From UPXZ01 sp047973025 (GTDB lineage Bacteria > Bacteroidota > Bacteroidia > Bacteroidales > Paludibacteraceae): a stretch of 10,480 nucleotides of DNA. The notes below the pieces were generated by a model that saw only the letters and a program-made list of their open reading frames with translations, was not told the DNA's origin and searched no databases. Position 1 is the first letter of the stretch. The number at the start of each line of letters is the position of its first letter. Shown piece after piece: positions 1 to 8,124 of the stretch. The position numbers and the translations under genes are program-made. The stretch lies in the NCBI GenBank assembly GCA_047973025.1, contig JBKEBE010000025.1, positions 1-10,480 on the forward strand, read 5' to 3'.

Positions 1-546
1 ATTTTCTTTGCCAATGCCGGTTTCGCCTGTTATGAAAAATTTGAAAAACCATCTTGGGAGCACATCGACAGCCTTTTTTCAACCAACGTAATCTCTCCGC
101 TCTATTCGCTGGCAAAAATGATTGAACTGAATCCGTCGTCGGAGTTTATGCACGTGATTACCTGCTCAGTTATCGGTCGTCTGCCTTTTCCCGGATTCTC
201 GCTTTATACAGGAACTAAATTTGCTTTAGACGGGTTCAATAGCGCCATGCAGTATGAGATGCCCGAAAACGGTCATTTGATGCTGGTGTATCCCGTAGCA
301 ACCTACACGGAGTTTTTCAACCGTGCCGGAGAAAAAACAACCATGCCTTGGCCCCATCAGACCACTGCCGATGTGGTAAAATCCGTTAAAAAAGGAATAC
401 AGAAAAATAGAAAACGGGTATTCCCCTTTCCGCTGATACACCCTATTCTCTATCTGAAAAATTTATTCCCTTTTGTCTTCAATTATTATCAGAAAATTCA
501 AAAAAACAAACTTAATAAATGGTACCAAGAAAGTGAAAAGAATTAA
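1..546 (+). CDS. Short-chain dehydrogenase/reductase (SDR), 5'-truncated by the window edge
   Basis: The frame is open from base 1, so the gene starts before the window; 181 residues are visible, and roughly the first 75-85 (the nucleotide-binding TGxxxGxG part) are missing. Visible landmarks of the classical SDR fold, numbered from the first codon in the window, are the NAG strand motif (5-7), the catalytic Asn (29), Ser56, Tyr69 and Lys73 in the YxxxK arrangement, with the usual 13-residue Ser-Tyr spacing. These enzymes reduce or oxidise carbonyl/alcohol groups with NAD(P)(H) in the cytoplasm; the substrate cannot be read from the sequence. The C-terminus is basic with a hydrophobic patch (FPFVF), perhaps membrane-associated. 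The stop overlaps the start of the TolC gene, so it is probably the preceding gene of the same transcript. Whether it modifies the exported compound is unknown. Confidence 0.9.
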   Translation: MFFANAGFACYEKFEKPSWEHIDSLFSTNVISPLYSLAKMIELNPSSEFMHVITCSVIGRLPFPGFSLYTGTKFALDGFNSAMQYEMPENGHLMLVYPVATYTEFFNRAGEKTTMPWPHQTTADVVKSVKKGIQKNRKRVFPFPLIHPILYLKNLFPFVFNYYQKIQKNKLNKWYQESEKN

Positions 547-1816
547 ATATTTAACCTACATTTTTCTCTTGTCCTTTTTCTCATTTACCGTTCGAGCACA
601 GCTGATTACGATCGATGAATGTCAGGATTTAGCACGTATGAATTTTCCTCTCACGAAACAACAGGGACTGATTGATCAATCCACAGAAACTACCATTAGT
701 GCACTAATGACGCAGTATTTCCCCCAGTTTAGGCTGAATGGACAAGCTTCTTATCAATCGGATGTAACAAGAGTAGATATTACATTACCGGATGGATTCC
801 CCGAAATTAACATTCCTATACCCGACAAAGACCAATACAAAGTCTATCTGGATATCTCTCAAACCGTTTTCGGGGGAAGTTCGCTTGGCGTTCAGCAACA
901 AATGACACGTGTTCAGGCAGAAGAACGCAAACAGCAGGTAGAAATTGAATTGTATAAATTAGAGAAGCAGATTAATCAAATTTTTTTCGGTATTTTATTG
1001 GCTGACGAACAACTCAAACAGACCGAAATCCTGAAAAGCGACCTAAATTCCGCGCTTGAAAAAGTGGATGTACTTGTAAAAAACGGCATCAGCTTAGAAA
1101 CAAATCGGCTAAATCTGGAAGCCGAGTTGATCACATTGAACGATAATATCCAAAGCATCGGTATCGGGCGTACGGCATTGGTTGATGTTTTAGAAAAACT
1201 GACCGGAAAAGAATTGCAGGAGAATGTCCAACCGGTAAAACCATCAAAAGCCAATACTGAAACAGGAATCGACCGTCCGGAGTTGACTTTGATCGATTAC
1301 CAAAAAAATACGCTTAGCTTGCAAAATCGTCAACTGACAGCGATGAACGTACCGAATATCTCGCTTTTTTTGCAAGGTGGATGGGGCAAACCGGCGCTGA
1401 ATATGTTCAGCAACAAATTTGAGCCTTTTTACGTCGGCGGTGTTCGTTTCTATTGGAATATATCTCAGCTCTATACGCTTGCCCAAGATAAACGAAATAT
1501 AGAAACACGGCAAAAAATGTACGATGTAGAAAAAGAAATTTTTCAATTGAACAACGAAGTGGAACAAACACGGCAACAAAGTAAAATTTCTCAGCTTCAA
1601 TCGGCTTTACTGTCTGACGAAAAACTTATCGTACTCCGGTGTAAAATAAAAAAAACGTCGCAGATTCAACTCGAAAACGGCGTTATCACCAGTGCCGAAT
1701 TTATCAGGGACGCGAACGCGGAAAACCAAGCCCGGCAAACCAAGGCACTACACGAGATTCAACTTTTGAGCGCGGAATATGATTTGCGATGGATTGGAAA
1801 AACGCAAACGCGTTAA
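533..1816 (+). CDS. TolC-family outer-membrane efflux channel
   Basis: This is the outer-membrane exit duct of a tripartite export pump; it is expected to trimerise and dock onto the adaptor encoded next. I chose the GTG at 533 (427 aa) because it puts a normal signal peptide at the N-terminus: a basic start (KRIK), a hydrophobic core, and cleavage after FTVRA before Gln23. The in-frame ATG at 473 would add 20 residues in front of it and overlap the SDR gene by 74 bp. The mature start, ITIDECQDLAR, is the usual opening helix of the OEP family, followed by two long helical repeats rich in Gln/Glu/Lys. The C-terminal part contains QLENGVITSAEFIRDANAE, the conserved end segment of Bacteroidetes family members. 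The length is normal. With the GTG start it overlaps the SDR gene by 14 bp, suggesting coupled translation. There is no clear Shine-Dalgarno, only a purine run (AAGAAA). Confidence 0.92.
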   Translation: MKRIKYLTYIFLLSFFSFTVRAQLITIDECQDLARMNFPLTKQQGLIDQSTETTISALMTQYFPQFRLNGQASYQSDVTRVDITLPDGFPEINIPIPDKDQYKVYLDISQTVFGGSSLGVQQQMTRVQAEERKQQVEIELYKLEKQINQIFFGILLADEQLKQTEILKSDLNSALEKVDVLVKNGISLETNRLNLEAELITLNDNIQSIGIGRTALVDVLEKLTGKELQENVQPVKPSKANTETGIDRPELTLIDYQKNTLSLQNRQLTAMNVPNISLFLQGGWGKPALNMFSNKFEPFYVGGVRFYWNISQLYTLAQDKRNIETRQKMYDVEKEIFQLNNEVEQTRQQSKISQLQSALLSDEKLIVLRCKIKKTSQIQLENGVITSAEFIRDANAENQARQTKALHEIQLLSAEYDLRWIGKTQTR

Positions 1817-1880
1817 CATCTCTTTCTGAAAGAAAAAATTGAAAGATTATAAAAACACTTACGCTAAAGAAACAAAAAGT

Positions 1881-2837
1881 ATGAATACGATTCAAGTGCA
1901 AGATTATACAAAGGCAATCTCATTTGGAAGAATGGAAACTATGTTTCTCCTATTATTGTTGCTATTCTCTTCCTGTAACTCCAACGGCGACGAAGCTTTC
2001 TCGTCCGGTTATTTTGAAGCGGTAGAGACCATCGTATCATCTCAGGCCAATGGACAAATCCTGGCACTCAACATTCTTGAAGGTCAAGAGTTGACGGCAG
2101 GAGACCGGGTCGGGCAGATTGACAGTACTCAAATTTACCTGTCACTCTTGCAGGTACGCTCGCAACGCGGTGCTGTATTGAGCCGGAAACCCGATATCAC
2201 TACACAGACTTCGGCTATTCGTGAGCAGTTGGCTACAGCACAGCGGGAACTGAGACGCGTTGAAAATCTGGCAAAAGGGAATGCTGTTCCACAAAAACAG
2301 TTAGATGACGCACGCTCACAAGTTAATGTGCTTCAAAAACAGCTGAATGCCGCCGAGAATCAACTTGAAATGAGCAGTCTGAGCATCACCAAAGAAAGTA
2401 ATCCATTGGCTTATCAGGCTCAAGTACTCGAAGATCAGTTGAAAAAAACACGCATCATTAATCCGGTAAATGGAACGGTTCTGGTAAAATATGCCGAAGT
2501 TAATGAAATGGCAGGTGTCGGAACGCCGCTCTACAAAATAGCCGATTTAAGTGAAATTATTTTGCGGGTGTATGTAACCGGGTCACAATTAGGTTCGCTA
2601 AAGTTAGGACAAGAAGTGATGGTCTCAGTCGATAAAGGTGAAAATCAACACGCCGAATATTCCGGAACGATTGAGTGGATTAGCGCTAAAGCTGAATTTA
2701 CACCAAAAACAATCCAAACGCGAAGTGAACGTTCAAATCAAGTATTCGCGGTAAAAGTACGTGTAAAGAATGACGGATTTTTGAAAATAGGAATGTACGG
2801 AGAGATACGACAAGATATGGAAGAGAGTAAGCGCTAA
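1881..2837 (+). CDS. HlyD/YbhG-type membrane-fusion (periplasmic adaptor) lipoprotein
   Basis: This adaptor should bridge the inner-membrane ABC transporter and the TolC channel. From the ATG at 1881 (318 aa) there is a lipoprotein signal: a short basic stretch, a run of leucines and the lipobox FSSC with Cys32. Residues about 50-82 form the first half of the biotinyl-lipoyl domain, about 84-190 a coiled-coil hairpin, and about 191-222 the second lipoyl half (INPVNGTVL). From about 225 a beta-barrel domain follows, with AEFTPKTIQTRSER near 271-284, a segment characteristic of the YbhG branch. Start alternatives are a TTG at 1839 (332 aa) and an ATG at 1932, which would leave a signal peptide lacking basic residues; 1881 is a compromise and the start is uncertain. 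It lies 64 bp after the TolC gene. The family is certain; the pump's substrate is not known. Confidence 0.92.
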   Translation: MNTIQVQDYTKAISFGRMETMFLLLLLLFSSCNSNGDEAFSSGYFEAVETIVSSQANGQILALNILEGQELTAGDRVGQIDSTQIYLSLLQVRSQRGAVLSRKPDITTQTSAIREQLATAQRELRRVENLAKGNAVPQKQLDDARSQVNVLQKQLNAAENQLEMSSLSITKESNPLAYQAQVLEDQLKKTRIINPVNGTVLVKYAEVNEMAGVGTPLYKIADLSEIILRVYVTGSQLGSLKLGQEVMVSVDKGENQHAEYSGTIEWISAKAEFTPKTIQTRSERSNQVFAVKVRVKNDGFLKIGMYGEIRQDMEESKR

Positions 2838-2884
2838 GCTGTTTTTTAGAAAAAAAGTATAACTCGAAAATTCAAACCGGAGAA

Positions 2885-3877
2885 ATGCTTCCCGCAAATT
2901 CACATAACAACGACAACACGCGCAATAAACCCTACACATCAGCAATGACGGATGGATTTGCCGCGAAAAATCGGGAGCTATATATCTCACTCTCATCACT
3001 ATCGAAAACGTACGAAAAAGGTTCGGTACTTGCTGTCGATAAGGTGTCTTTTGATGTCTCCTGCGGTGAAATCTTTGGAATGATCGGACCGGACGGAGCA
3101 GGGAAAACGTCCATTTTTAGAATGTTGACCACTTTGCTTCTTCCGGATGGCGGCTCCGCTACGGTTTTGGACAATGATATTGTGAAAGATTACCGAAAAA
3201 TCAGAAGTCAGGTGGGCTATATGCCTGGAAGATTTTCACTCTATCAAGATCTGAGCATTGAAGAAAATTTGAATTTCTACGCCACCATTTTTGGAACAAC
3301 TATCGAAGAAAACTTCCATTTGATAAAAGACATTTACGTCCAAATCGAGTCGTTCAAAAAACGCAAAGCAGGAAATCTCTCCGGTGGGATGAAGCAGAAA
3401 TTAGCGCTCTGCTGTGCTTTGATTCACAAACCTAAGGTACTTTTTCTGGATGAGCCGACCACCGGAATTGATCCCGTTTCGCGCAAAGAACTTTGGGAAA
3501 TGCTCCGCAAACTAAAATCGCAAGACATCGCTATTTTGGTTTCCACCCCTTATATGGACGAAGCGCTGCAATGCGACCGTATCGGGTTGATGAAGAACGG
3601 TAAAATGATGATGATTGGTACCCCACAAAGACTGATCGCCAACTACGAGCATCCGCTCTACGCTGTTTCGGCGGATAATACATATCACTTGCTCCAAGCA
3701 TTGGAAAAATATCCGCAACGAGTTAACAGCTATGCTTTTGGCGAAACGGCACATGTGATTTTTGCAGGAGAAGAAAGTGAACTTGTCCGCTATTTACAAG
3801 AAAATAACCTGACTGATATTCAATTACAAAAGATACAGGCAACGATAGAAGACTGTTTTATAGCCCTTTCCGAATAA
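2885..3877 (+). CDS. ABC transporter ATPase 1 (equivalent to the N-terminal half of YbhF)
   Basis: This is one of two cytoplasmic ATPases that should drive the pump. Numbered from the ATG at 2885: Walker A GPDGAGKT (68-75), signature LSGGM (165-169), Walker B VLFLDE (185-190) and D-loop GIDP (194-197) are all intact. Two switch residues are missing: the Q-loop reads YMPGRF (Gly115 where Gln is expected), and the H-loop reads STPYMDEA (Pro222 where His is expected). The Asp in Walker A (GPDG rather than GPNG) is, as I recall, also typical of YbhF N-domains. About 80 residues follow the nucleotide-binding core as a C-terminal extension. The first 20 residues are hydrophilic and unlike the family, so an ATG at 2945 (310 aa) is an equally good start; GGAG sits only 2 nt before the 2885 ATG, too close for an ideal ribosome site. 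It lies 47 bp after the adaptor gene. Confidence 0.93.
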   Translation: MLPANSHNNDNTRNKPYTSAMTDGFAAKNRELYISLSSLSKTYEKGSVLAVDKVSFDVSCGEIFGMIGPDGAGKTSIFRMLTTLLLPDGGSATVLDNDIVKDYRKIRSQVGYMPGRFSLYQDLSIEENLNFYATIFGTTIEENFHLIKDIYVQIESFKKRKAGNLSGGMKQKLALCCALIHKPKVLFLDEPTTGIDPVSRKELWEMLRKLKSQDIAILVSTPYMDEALQCDRIGLMKNGKMMMIGTPQRLIANYEHPLYAVSADNTYHLLQALEKYPQRVNSYAFGETAHVIFAGEESELVRYLQENNLTDIQLQKIQATIEDCFIALSE

Positions 3878-3909
3878 TTTCGGTGTAATTTTCAACAAAA
3901 ACCCTACTA

Positions 3910-4647
3910 ATGCAAACGTTCATCTCAACTCAAAACCTGACAAAATGTTTTGGCACTTTTACCGCTGTGGACAATATTACTTTTCAGGTAGCGCAAGGCG
4001 AAATATTTGGTTTTCTCGGTGCAAATGGAGCGGGTAAAACGACCGCAATTCGGATGTTGTGCGGACTACTGAAACCAACGAGCGGAAACGCGCAAGTGGC
4101 AGGTTTTGATGTATTTACTGAACAAGAAGAAATCAAGAGAAACATCGGTTACATGAGCCAGAAATTTTCGTTATACGAAGATTTGACTGTCAGCGAAAAC
4201 ATTGAGCTCTATGGGGGTATTTATGGATTACGATTGGGAGAAATTCGCTTAAGGATGAAAAAACTATTGGAAAAACTGGAGTTTGAAGCCGTGCGAAATA
4301 AATTGGTCAAATCGCTTCCATTGGGTTGGAAGCAGAAACTGGCATTTTCGACTGCCATTTTTCATGAACCCAAAATTGTTTTTCTGGACGAGCCGACAAG
4401 TGGCGTAGATCCGCTGACGCGTCGTCAATTTTGGGATTTAATCTACGAAGCTTCCGAAAATGGGATAACGGTATTTGTTACAACACATTACATGGATGAA
4501 GCCGAATATTGCAATCGTATTTCGCTAATGGTGGACGGTAAGATTGAAGCGCTTGATACGCCCAAAAATCTGAAAACAGAACATCTAGCCCAATCCATGG
4601 ATGAAGTATTTTACGCGCTGGCGCGAAAGGCAAATCGAAATGAGTAA
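3910..4647 (+). CDS. ABC transporter ATPase 2 (equivalent to the C-terminal half of YbhF)
   Basis: This is the second ATPase of the pump, 245 aa, expected to pair with the preceding one. Walker A GANGAGKT (37-44), Q-loop Gln84 (YMSQKF), Walker B IVFLDE (156-161), D-loop GVDP and H-loop His193 (TTHYMDEA) are all intact. The signature is not LSGGQ but LPLGW (136-140), a replacement I recognise from the C-terminal ATPase half of YbhF/RbbA proteins. The protein ends soon after the core with SMDEVFYAL, matching the usual end of this domain. The gene starts 32 bp after ATPase 1 in a different frame, with no sign that a single stop codon split a fused gene. Together the two proteins total 575 aa, close to what I recall for a fused YbhF. 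The start has no recognisable Shine-Dalgarno. Confidence 0.94.
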   Translation: MQTFISTQNLTKCFGTFTAVDNITFQVAQGEIFGFLGANGAGKTTAIRMLCGLLKPTSGNAQVAGFDVFTEQEEIKRNIGYMSQKFSLYEDLTVSENIELYGGIYGLRLGEIRLRMKKLLEKLEFEAVRNKLVKSLPLGWKQKLAFSTAIFHEPKIVFLDEPTSGVDPLTRRQFWDLIYEASENGITVFVTTHYMDEAEYCNRISLMVDGKIEALDTPKNLKTEHLAQSMDEVFYALARKANRNE

Positions 4648-4718
4648 AAACGGAGTATTAATGTTCGCGATTTCAAGGGTTTCCGGTAACAAGTAGTCAA
4701 AGAGAAAGAATTATTTCG

Positions 4719-5870
4719 ATGAGTAACGAAAAAAGCAAACAACGAAAGCAGACACGTCATGTCGCAAACCGGTGGAGTACTTTGAACGCCTTTATCCACA
4801 AAGAATTTCTGCATGTTTTTCGGGATAGGCGGACCTTGCTGATTATGTTTGGATTGCCCATCGCGCAGATATTGATTTTTGGCTACGCCCTGACCAACGA
4901 AGTGAAAAACGCACGCGTAATGATTGTCAATCCCAATAGTGATGGTTCAAGTGCCAAATTAATTCGACAAATCGATGCGAGTAGTTATTTTACGATTACG
5001 CATGTAGAGAAGAACGCACAAAATCTGGATAAATATTTCAAGAATGGGGAAGCGCAGGCAGCCTTCATTTTTCCGGAAAACTTCCTGACGAGTGCCGTAG
5101 AACCATCCGAAGTTCAAATTATTACTGATGCCTCCGACCCGAATCATGCAAAAACAGTTATCAATTACTTATCTGCCATTGTTATGGATTTTCTTCAAAG
5201 CGACGCTCCCAATCAAAAAGTCCCGACGCAGATAAAAACCGAAATACGGATGCTTTACAATCCTTCACTTTCCGGCTCAATGAGTTTTGTGCCGGGAGTA
5301 ATCGCGATGATTATGATGATTGTGTGTACGACATTGGCTTCCGTATCGGTGGTACGCGAGAAAGAAACAGGTACGATGGAAATTTTACTCGTATCTCCGG
5401 TAAAGCCGATATATGTGCTTATCGCCAAAGCGGTACCCTATTTTGTCTTATCCGTAGCGATTTTCGTTGTGGTAATAATCATTAGTCATACCCTGTTGGA
5501 TGTTCCCATTCGCGGTAGTTTAATATTAGTTTCGTTGGTCAGCATCATTTATACGCTTACGTGCCTATCGTTTGGGTTGCTGATTTCGAACATTACGCGT
5601 ACCCAAACTGAAGCCATGTTGATTTCCATTGTCGGGATAATGCTACCCATTATTCTTTTTACGGGTTTTCTTTTCCCGTTGGAAAATATGCCTGCGGTTT
5701 ACCGGTGGATAGCCAATGTCGTTCCTGCCAGGTGGTATTATCTTGTCATTCAGTCGGTCATGTTGAAGGGGCTGGGGCTTATGGCTGTCTGGAAAGAGTT
5801 GTTGATTTTGGTAGGTATGACGCTGATTTTAGTAGGAATAAGTTTAAAAAAATACAGTATAAGATTATAA
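4719..5870 (+). CDS. ABC-2 type permease 1 (YbhS/YbhR-like)
   Basis: This is an inner-membrane half-transporter of 383 aa. My reading of hydrophobicity gives a basic cytoplasmic N-terminus, a first membrane helix at about 38-57, a large periplasmic domain at about 60-188, then five more helices near 190-212, 235-256, 268-290, 299-320 and 361-376. This matches ABC-2 exporters that work with HlyD-type adaptors. The cytoplasmic motif EKETGTMEILLVSPV (214-228), between helices 2 and 3, is the conserved coupling segment contacting the ATPases. RWYYLVIQSVMLKG near the end is also a family hallmark. A purine-rich stretch (AGAGAAAGAA) lies shortly before the ATG and may serve as a ribosome site. The gap to ATPase 2 is 71 bp. 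It should pair with the next gene product as a heterodimer. Confidence 0.93.
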   Translation: MSNEKSKQRKQTRHVANRWSTLNAFIHKEFLHVFRDRRTLLIMFGLPIAQILIFGYALTNEVKNARVMIVNPNSDGSSAKLIRQIDASSYFTITHVEKNAQNLDKYFKNGEAQAAFIFPENFLTSAVEPSEVQIITDASDPNHAKTVINYLSAIVMDFLQSDAPNQKVPTQIKTEIRMLYNPSLSGSMSFVPGVIAMIMMIVCTTLASVSVVREKETGTMEILLVSPVKPIYVLIAKAVPYFVLSVAIFVVVIIISHTLLDVPIRGSLILVSLVSIIYTLTCLSFGLLISNITRTQTEAMLISIVGIMLPIILFTGFLFPLENMPAVYRWIANVVPARWYYLVIQSVMLKGLGLMAVWKELLILVGMTLILVGISLKKYSIRL

Positions 5871-5885
5871 CCGGAAACAGATGGG

Positions 5886-6998
5886 ATGAGAGTACTTTGG
5901 TTTTTTCTGAAAAAAGAATTTATCCAGATTTACAGGGATAAGATGGTGCTGATAATGATATTGGCAATGCCCATTTTACAATTGGTAATCTTGCCATTTG
6001 CCGTGGATTTGGATGTCCGCCACCTAAAAATAACGGTAGTGGATAACGACAGGAGCGTCTATTCCCAACAATTAATTTCAAAAATTTCCGCCACCGAACT
6101 TTTTTCGATTTATGAAGTTACTTCATCTAACGAGAAAGCAATGCTGGACATTGGACAAAATCAGGTGGATATGATCCTGCAAATACCGAACAACATGGAG
6201 CGGGATTTGGTGAGAGAAGGAGAAGCAAAACTGGCCGTTGCCGTGGATGCTCTAAATGGCGTGAAAGCCGGATTGGGAACAAATTACCTGAACTCCATTC
6301 TGATGAATTTTAATTCGCAGATAGCGCTCGAATGGTCGGATGATACATCAATACAGATGCCCGTAGATGTAAAATATTCCTTTTGGTACAATCCGCTGAC
6401 GAATTACCGAAATTACATGGTGCCTGGAATTTTAGTCCTTCTCGTTACGACGATTTGCGGGCTAATAACCGCCATCAACATCGTTAAGGAAAAGGAGATA
6501 GGGACAATGGAGCAAATTAATGTTACTCCACTCAAACGCTGGCAGTTTATTTTGGGGAAATTAATCCCATTTTGGGTTATCGGTATCCTAATTTATACGC
6601 TGGGAATTCTCATTGTTCGATACGTGTATGGCATCCATATCGAAGGCAGTCTTGGGACTCTTTATTTATTTGGATTGGTATATATTGTGGGAATTTTAGG
6701 TTTCGGATTGTTGATTTCAACGTTAAGCAATACGCAACAGCAATCGATGTTTATTTCCTATTTTTTCATCATGATCTTTGTGATGATGAGCGGACTTTTT
6801 ACCAATACGGAAAGTATGCCGCGATGGGCGTACATTTCATCAAATTTTATCCCGATGACACATTTTATTCATGCCGTCCGATCCATTGTCATAAAAGGGA
6901 GCGCGTTTATGGATATTTGGAAAGATATGGTTTATATTATCGCCTTTTCGGTGGTGGTAATTTTTGGAGCGGTAATGAATTATAGGAAGACGAATTAG
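5886..6998 (+). CDS. ABC-2 type permease 2 (YbhR/YbhS-like)
   Basis: This is the second inner-membrane half-transporter, 370 aa, with the same layout as permease 1: helix 1 at about 20-38, a periplasmic domain at about 40-176, then helices near 178-200, 223-245, 258-278, 287-304 and 348-364. The coupling motif is KEKEIGTMEQINVTPLK (201-217), parallel to EKETGTMEILLVSPV in permease 1. The shared FGLLIS and the EKE-GTME segments show the two are paralogues, but they differ enough to suggest distinct roles in a heterodimer. It begins 15 bp after permease 1. An ATG at 5881 opens only a two-codon frame and is ignored. This is the last gene of the export operon, and its stop faces the stop of proB 14 bp away. 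Confidence 0.93.
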   Translation: MRVLWFFLKKEFIQIYRDKMVLIMILAMPILQLVILPFAVDLDVRHLKITVVDNDRSVYSQQLISKISATELFSIYEVTSSNEKAMLDIGQNQVDMILQIPNNMERDLVREGEAKLAVAVDALNGVKAGLGTNYLNSILMNFNSQIALEWSDDTSIQMPVDVKYSFWYNPLTNYRNYMVPGILVLLVTTICGLITAINIVKEKEIGTMEQINVTPLKRWQFILGKLIPFWVIGILIYTLGILIVRYVYGIHIEGSLGTLYLFGLVYIVGILGFGLLISTLSNTQQQSMFISYFFIMIFVMMSGLFTNTESMPRWAYISSNFIPMTHFIHAVRSIVIKGSAFMDIWKDMVYIIAFSVVVIFGAVMNYRKTN

Positions 6999-7012
6999 GG
7001 GTGAAACTCTCT

Positions 7013-8095
7013 TCACACCAAATGCAAGTAATCGTAGTGAATAAGTGGTTTTTGATTTTTTTTGCCAATAATCAGAATTGCTTTTTCACTTGCGTATTGC
7101 GCTTTTCCCACACCGATAAATGCACCTTTTTCCGTAAAGATTTTGACGATATCGTCTTTTTCAAAATTACCCGAAATTCTGACTACACCTATCGGAAGAA
7201 GACTTACCGCATTGTCTCCCAAAATGGCTTTCTCGGCATTCTCGTTGATATAGATTCCGCCCTTGGCAAATCCGTCGCTATGTGACAGCCATTTCTTTAT
7301 ACCGGAAACTTCGGTGTTGGATGCTTTGAAATAGGTTGAAATTGTAGCCTTTTTTTTGTCTAACAGGTCGATTAATATGTTGTCTTTTTTCCCGTTCGCG
7401 ATAAATACATCCACGCCTTCATCCGCAATCTTTTGCGCGATAGATACTTTGGTATGCATTCCGCCACGACCGAAAGAAGATTTTGACTGTTGAATAAAAT
7501 CGGTCAGCTTTTCCCCTTTCTTTATTTCGCGAATCACGATACTGCCATCATCTTCTGGAGCTCCGTTGTAAATACCGTCGATATTACTCAAGATAACCAA
7601 CGCCTGTACTCCCATCATGGTAGCAATCATGCCGGAAAGTTCGTCGTTGTCGGTAAACATCAATTCCGATACCGAAACCGCATCATTTTCATTGACAATG
7701 GGGATTACATTGTTATTCAGCATCACGCTCATGCAGTTTCGCTGATTCAGATACTGTTGTCTACCTTCAAAATTGGTTTTGGTGGTAAGTACCTGACCGA
7801 CAACGATGTTGTGTTTACCAAAGAGTTCCCAGTAGTGATTGATAAGCTTTGCTTGCCCGATCGTGGAAAAGAGCTGCCGCTGTTCCACCACATCCAACTT
7901 TTTAGTAGCTTTAAGCACACTTCTTCCGGAAGCCACGGCGCCTGAAGAAATCAGAATGATATTTACTCCTTTTTGATGAAGCAGTGCAATCTGATTGACC
8001 AAAGCTCCCATACGGGCAATATCTAATGTGCCATCAGAAGACGTTAAGACATTACTACCTATTTTTACGGCTATATTTTTATACTTTAAATCCAT
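7013..8095 (-). CDS. proB: Glutamate 5-kinase with C-terminal PUA domain
   Basis: This enzyme phosphorylates L-glutamate with ATP to gamma-glutamyl phosphate, the first step of proline synthesis, in the cytoplasm. The 360-aa length fits the two-domain form. The amino-acid kinase domain (about 1-255) shows VKIGSNVL with Lys11, SSGAVASGR with Ser51, NENDAVS with Asp138, TDNDELS with Asn150 and Asp151, and GRGGMHTK with Lys216, matching the known catalytic and glutamate-binding positions of the E. coli enzyme. A PUA domain follows (about 275-355). Proline feedback inhibition is usual in the family, but I cannot judge it from sequence alone. It is the third gene of a - strand unit, 29 bp after the cyclase gene, with no Shine-Dalgarno. 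The partner gene proA, often adjacent in bacteria, is not in this window. Confidence 0.96.
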   Translation of the reverse strand: MDLKYKNIAVKIGSNVLTSSDGTLDIARMGALVNQIALLHQKGVNIILISSGAVASGRSVLKATKKLDVVEQRQLFSTIGQAKLINHYWELFGKHNIVVGQVLTTKTNFEGRQQYLNQRNCMSVMLNNNVIPIVNENDAVSVSELMFTDNDELSGMIATMMGVQALVILSNIDGIYNGAPEDDGSIVIREIKKGEKLTDFIQQSKSSFGRGGMHTKVSIAQKIADEGVDVFIANGKKDNILIDLLDKKKATISTYFKASNTEVSGIKKWLSHSDGFAKGGIYINENAEKAILGDNAVSLLPIGVVRISGNFEKDDIVKIFTEKGAFIGVGKAQYASEKAILIIGKKNQKPLIHYDYLHLV

Positions 8096-8124
8096 GTGAA
8101 ATTTGAAAAAAGAAAAGTCCTGTT

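Noticed and set aside
215..222. TAAATTTG inside the SDR gene as an internal promoter for the efflux genes
   Set aside because: It falls in conserved SDR codons just after the catalytic Tyr (the TK of YTGTK), has no evident -33 partner, and lies far from the TolC start; the 8-base match is expected by chance.
3878..3909. Recent frameshift or stop splitting a fused YbhF-like gene
   Set aside because: Each ATPase has its own complete start and end, the frames differ, and the spacer has no coding continuity; this looks like a stable two-gene arrangement.
7001..7016. Hairpin GTGAA-ACTCTC-TTCAC as a bidirectional terminator between the two convergent operons
   Set aside because: Only 5 bp of continuous stem, overlapping the proB stop codon, and no T tract on either strand.
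7490..7945. 151-codon + strand open frame opposite proB
   Set aside because: It is the antisense shadow of proB, whose catalytic motifs are complete on the - strand; the + strand frame has no recognisable domain.
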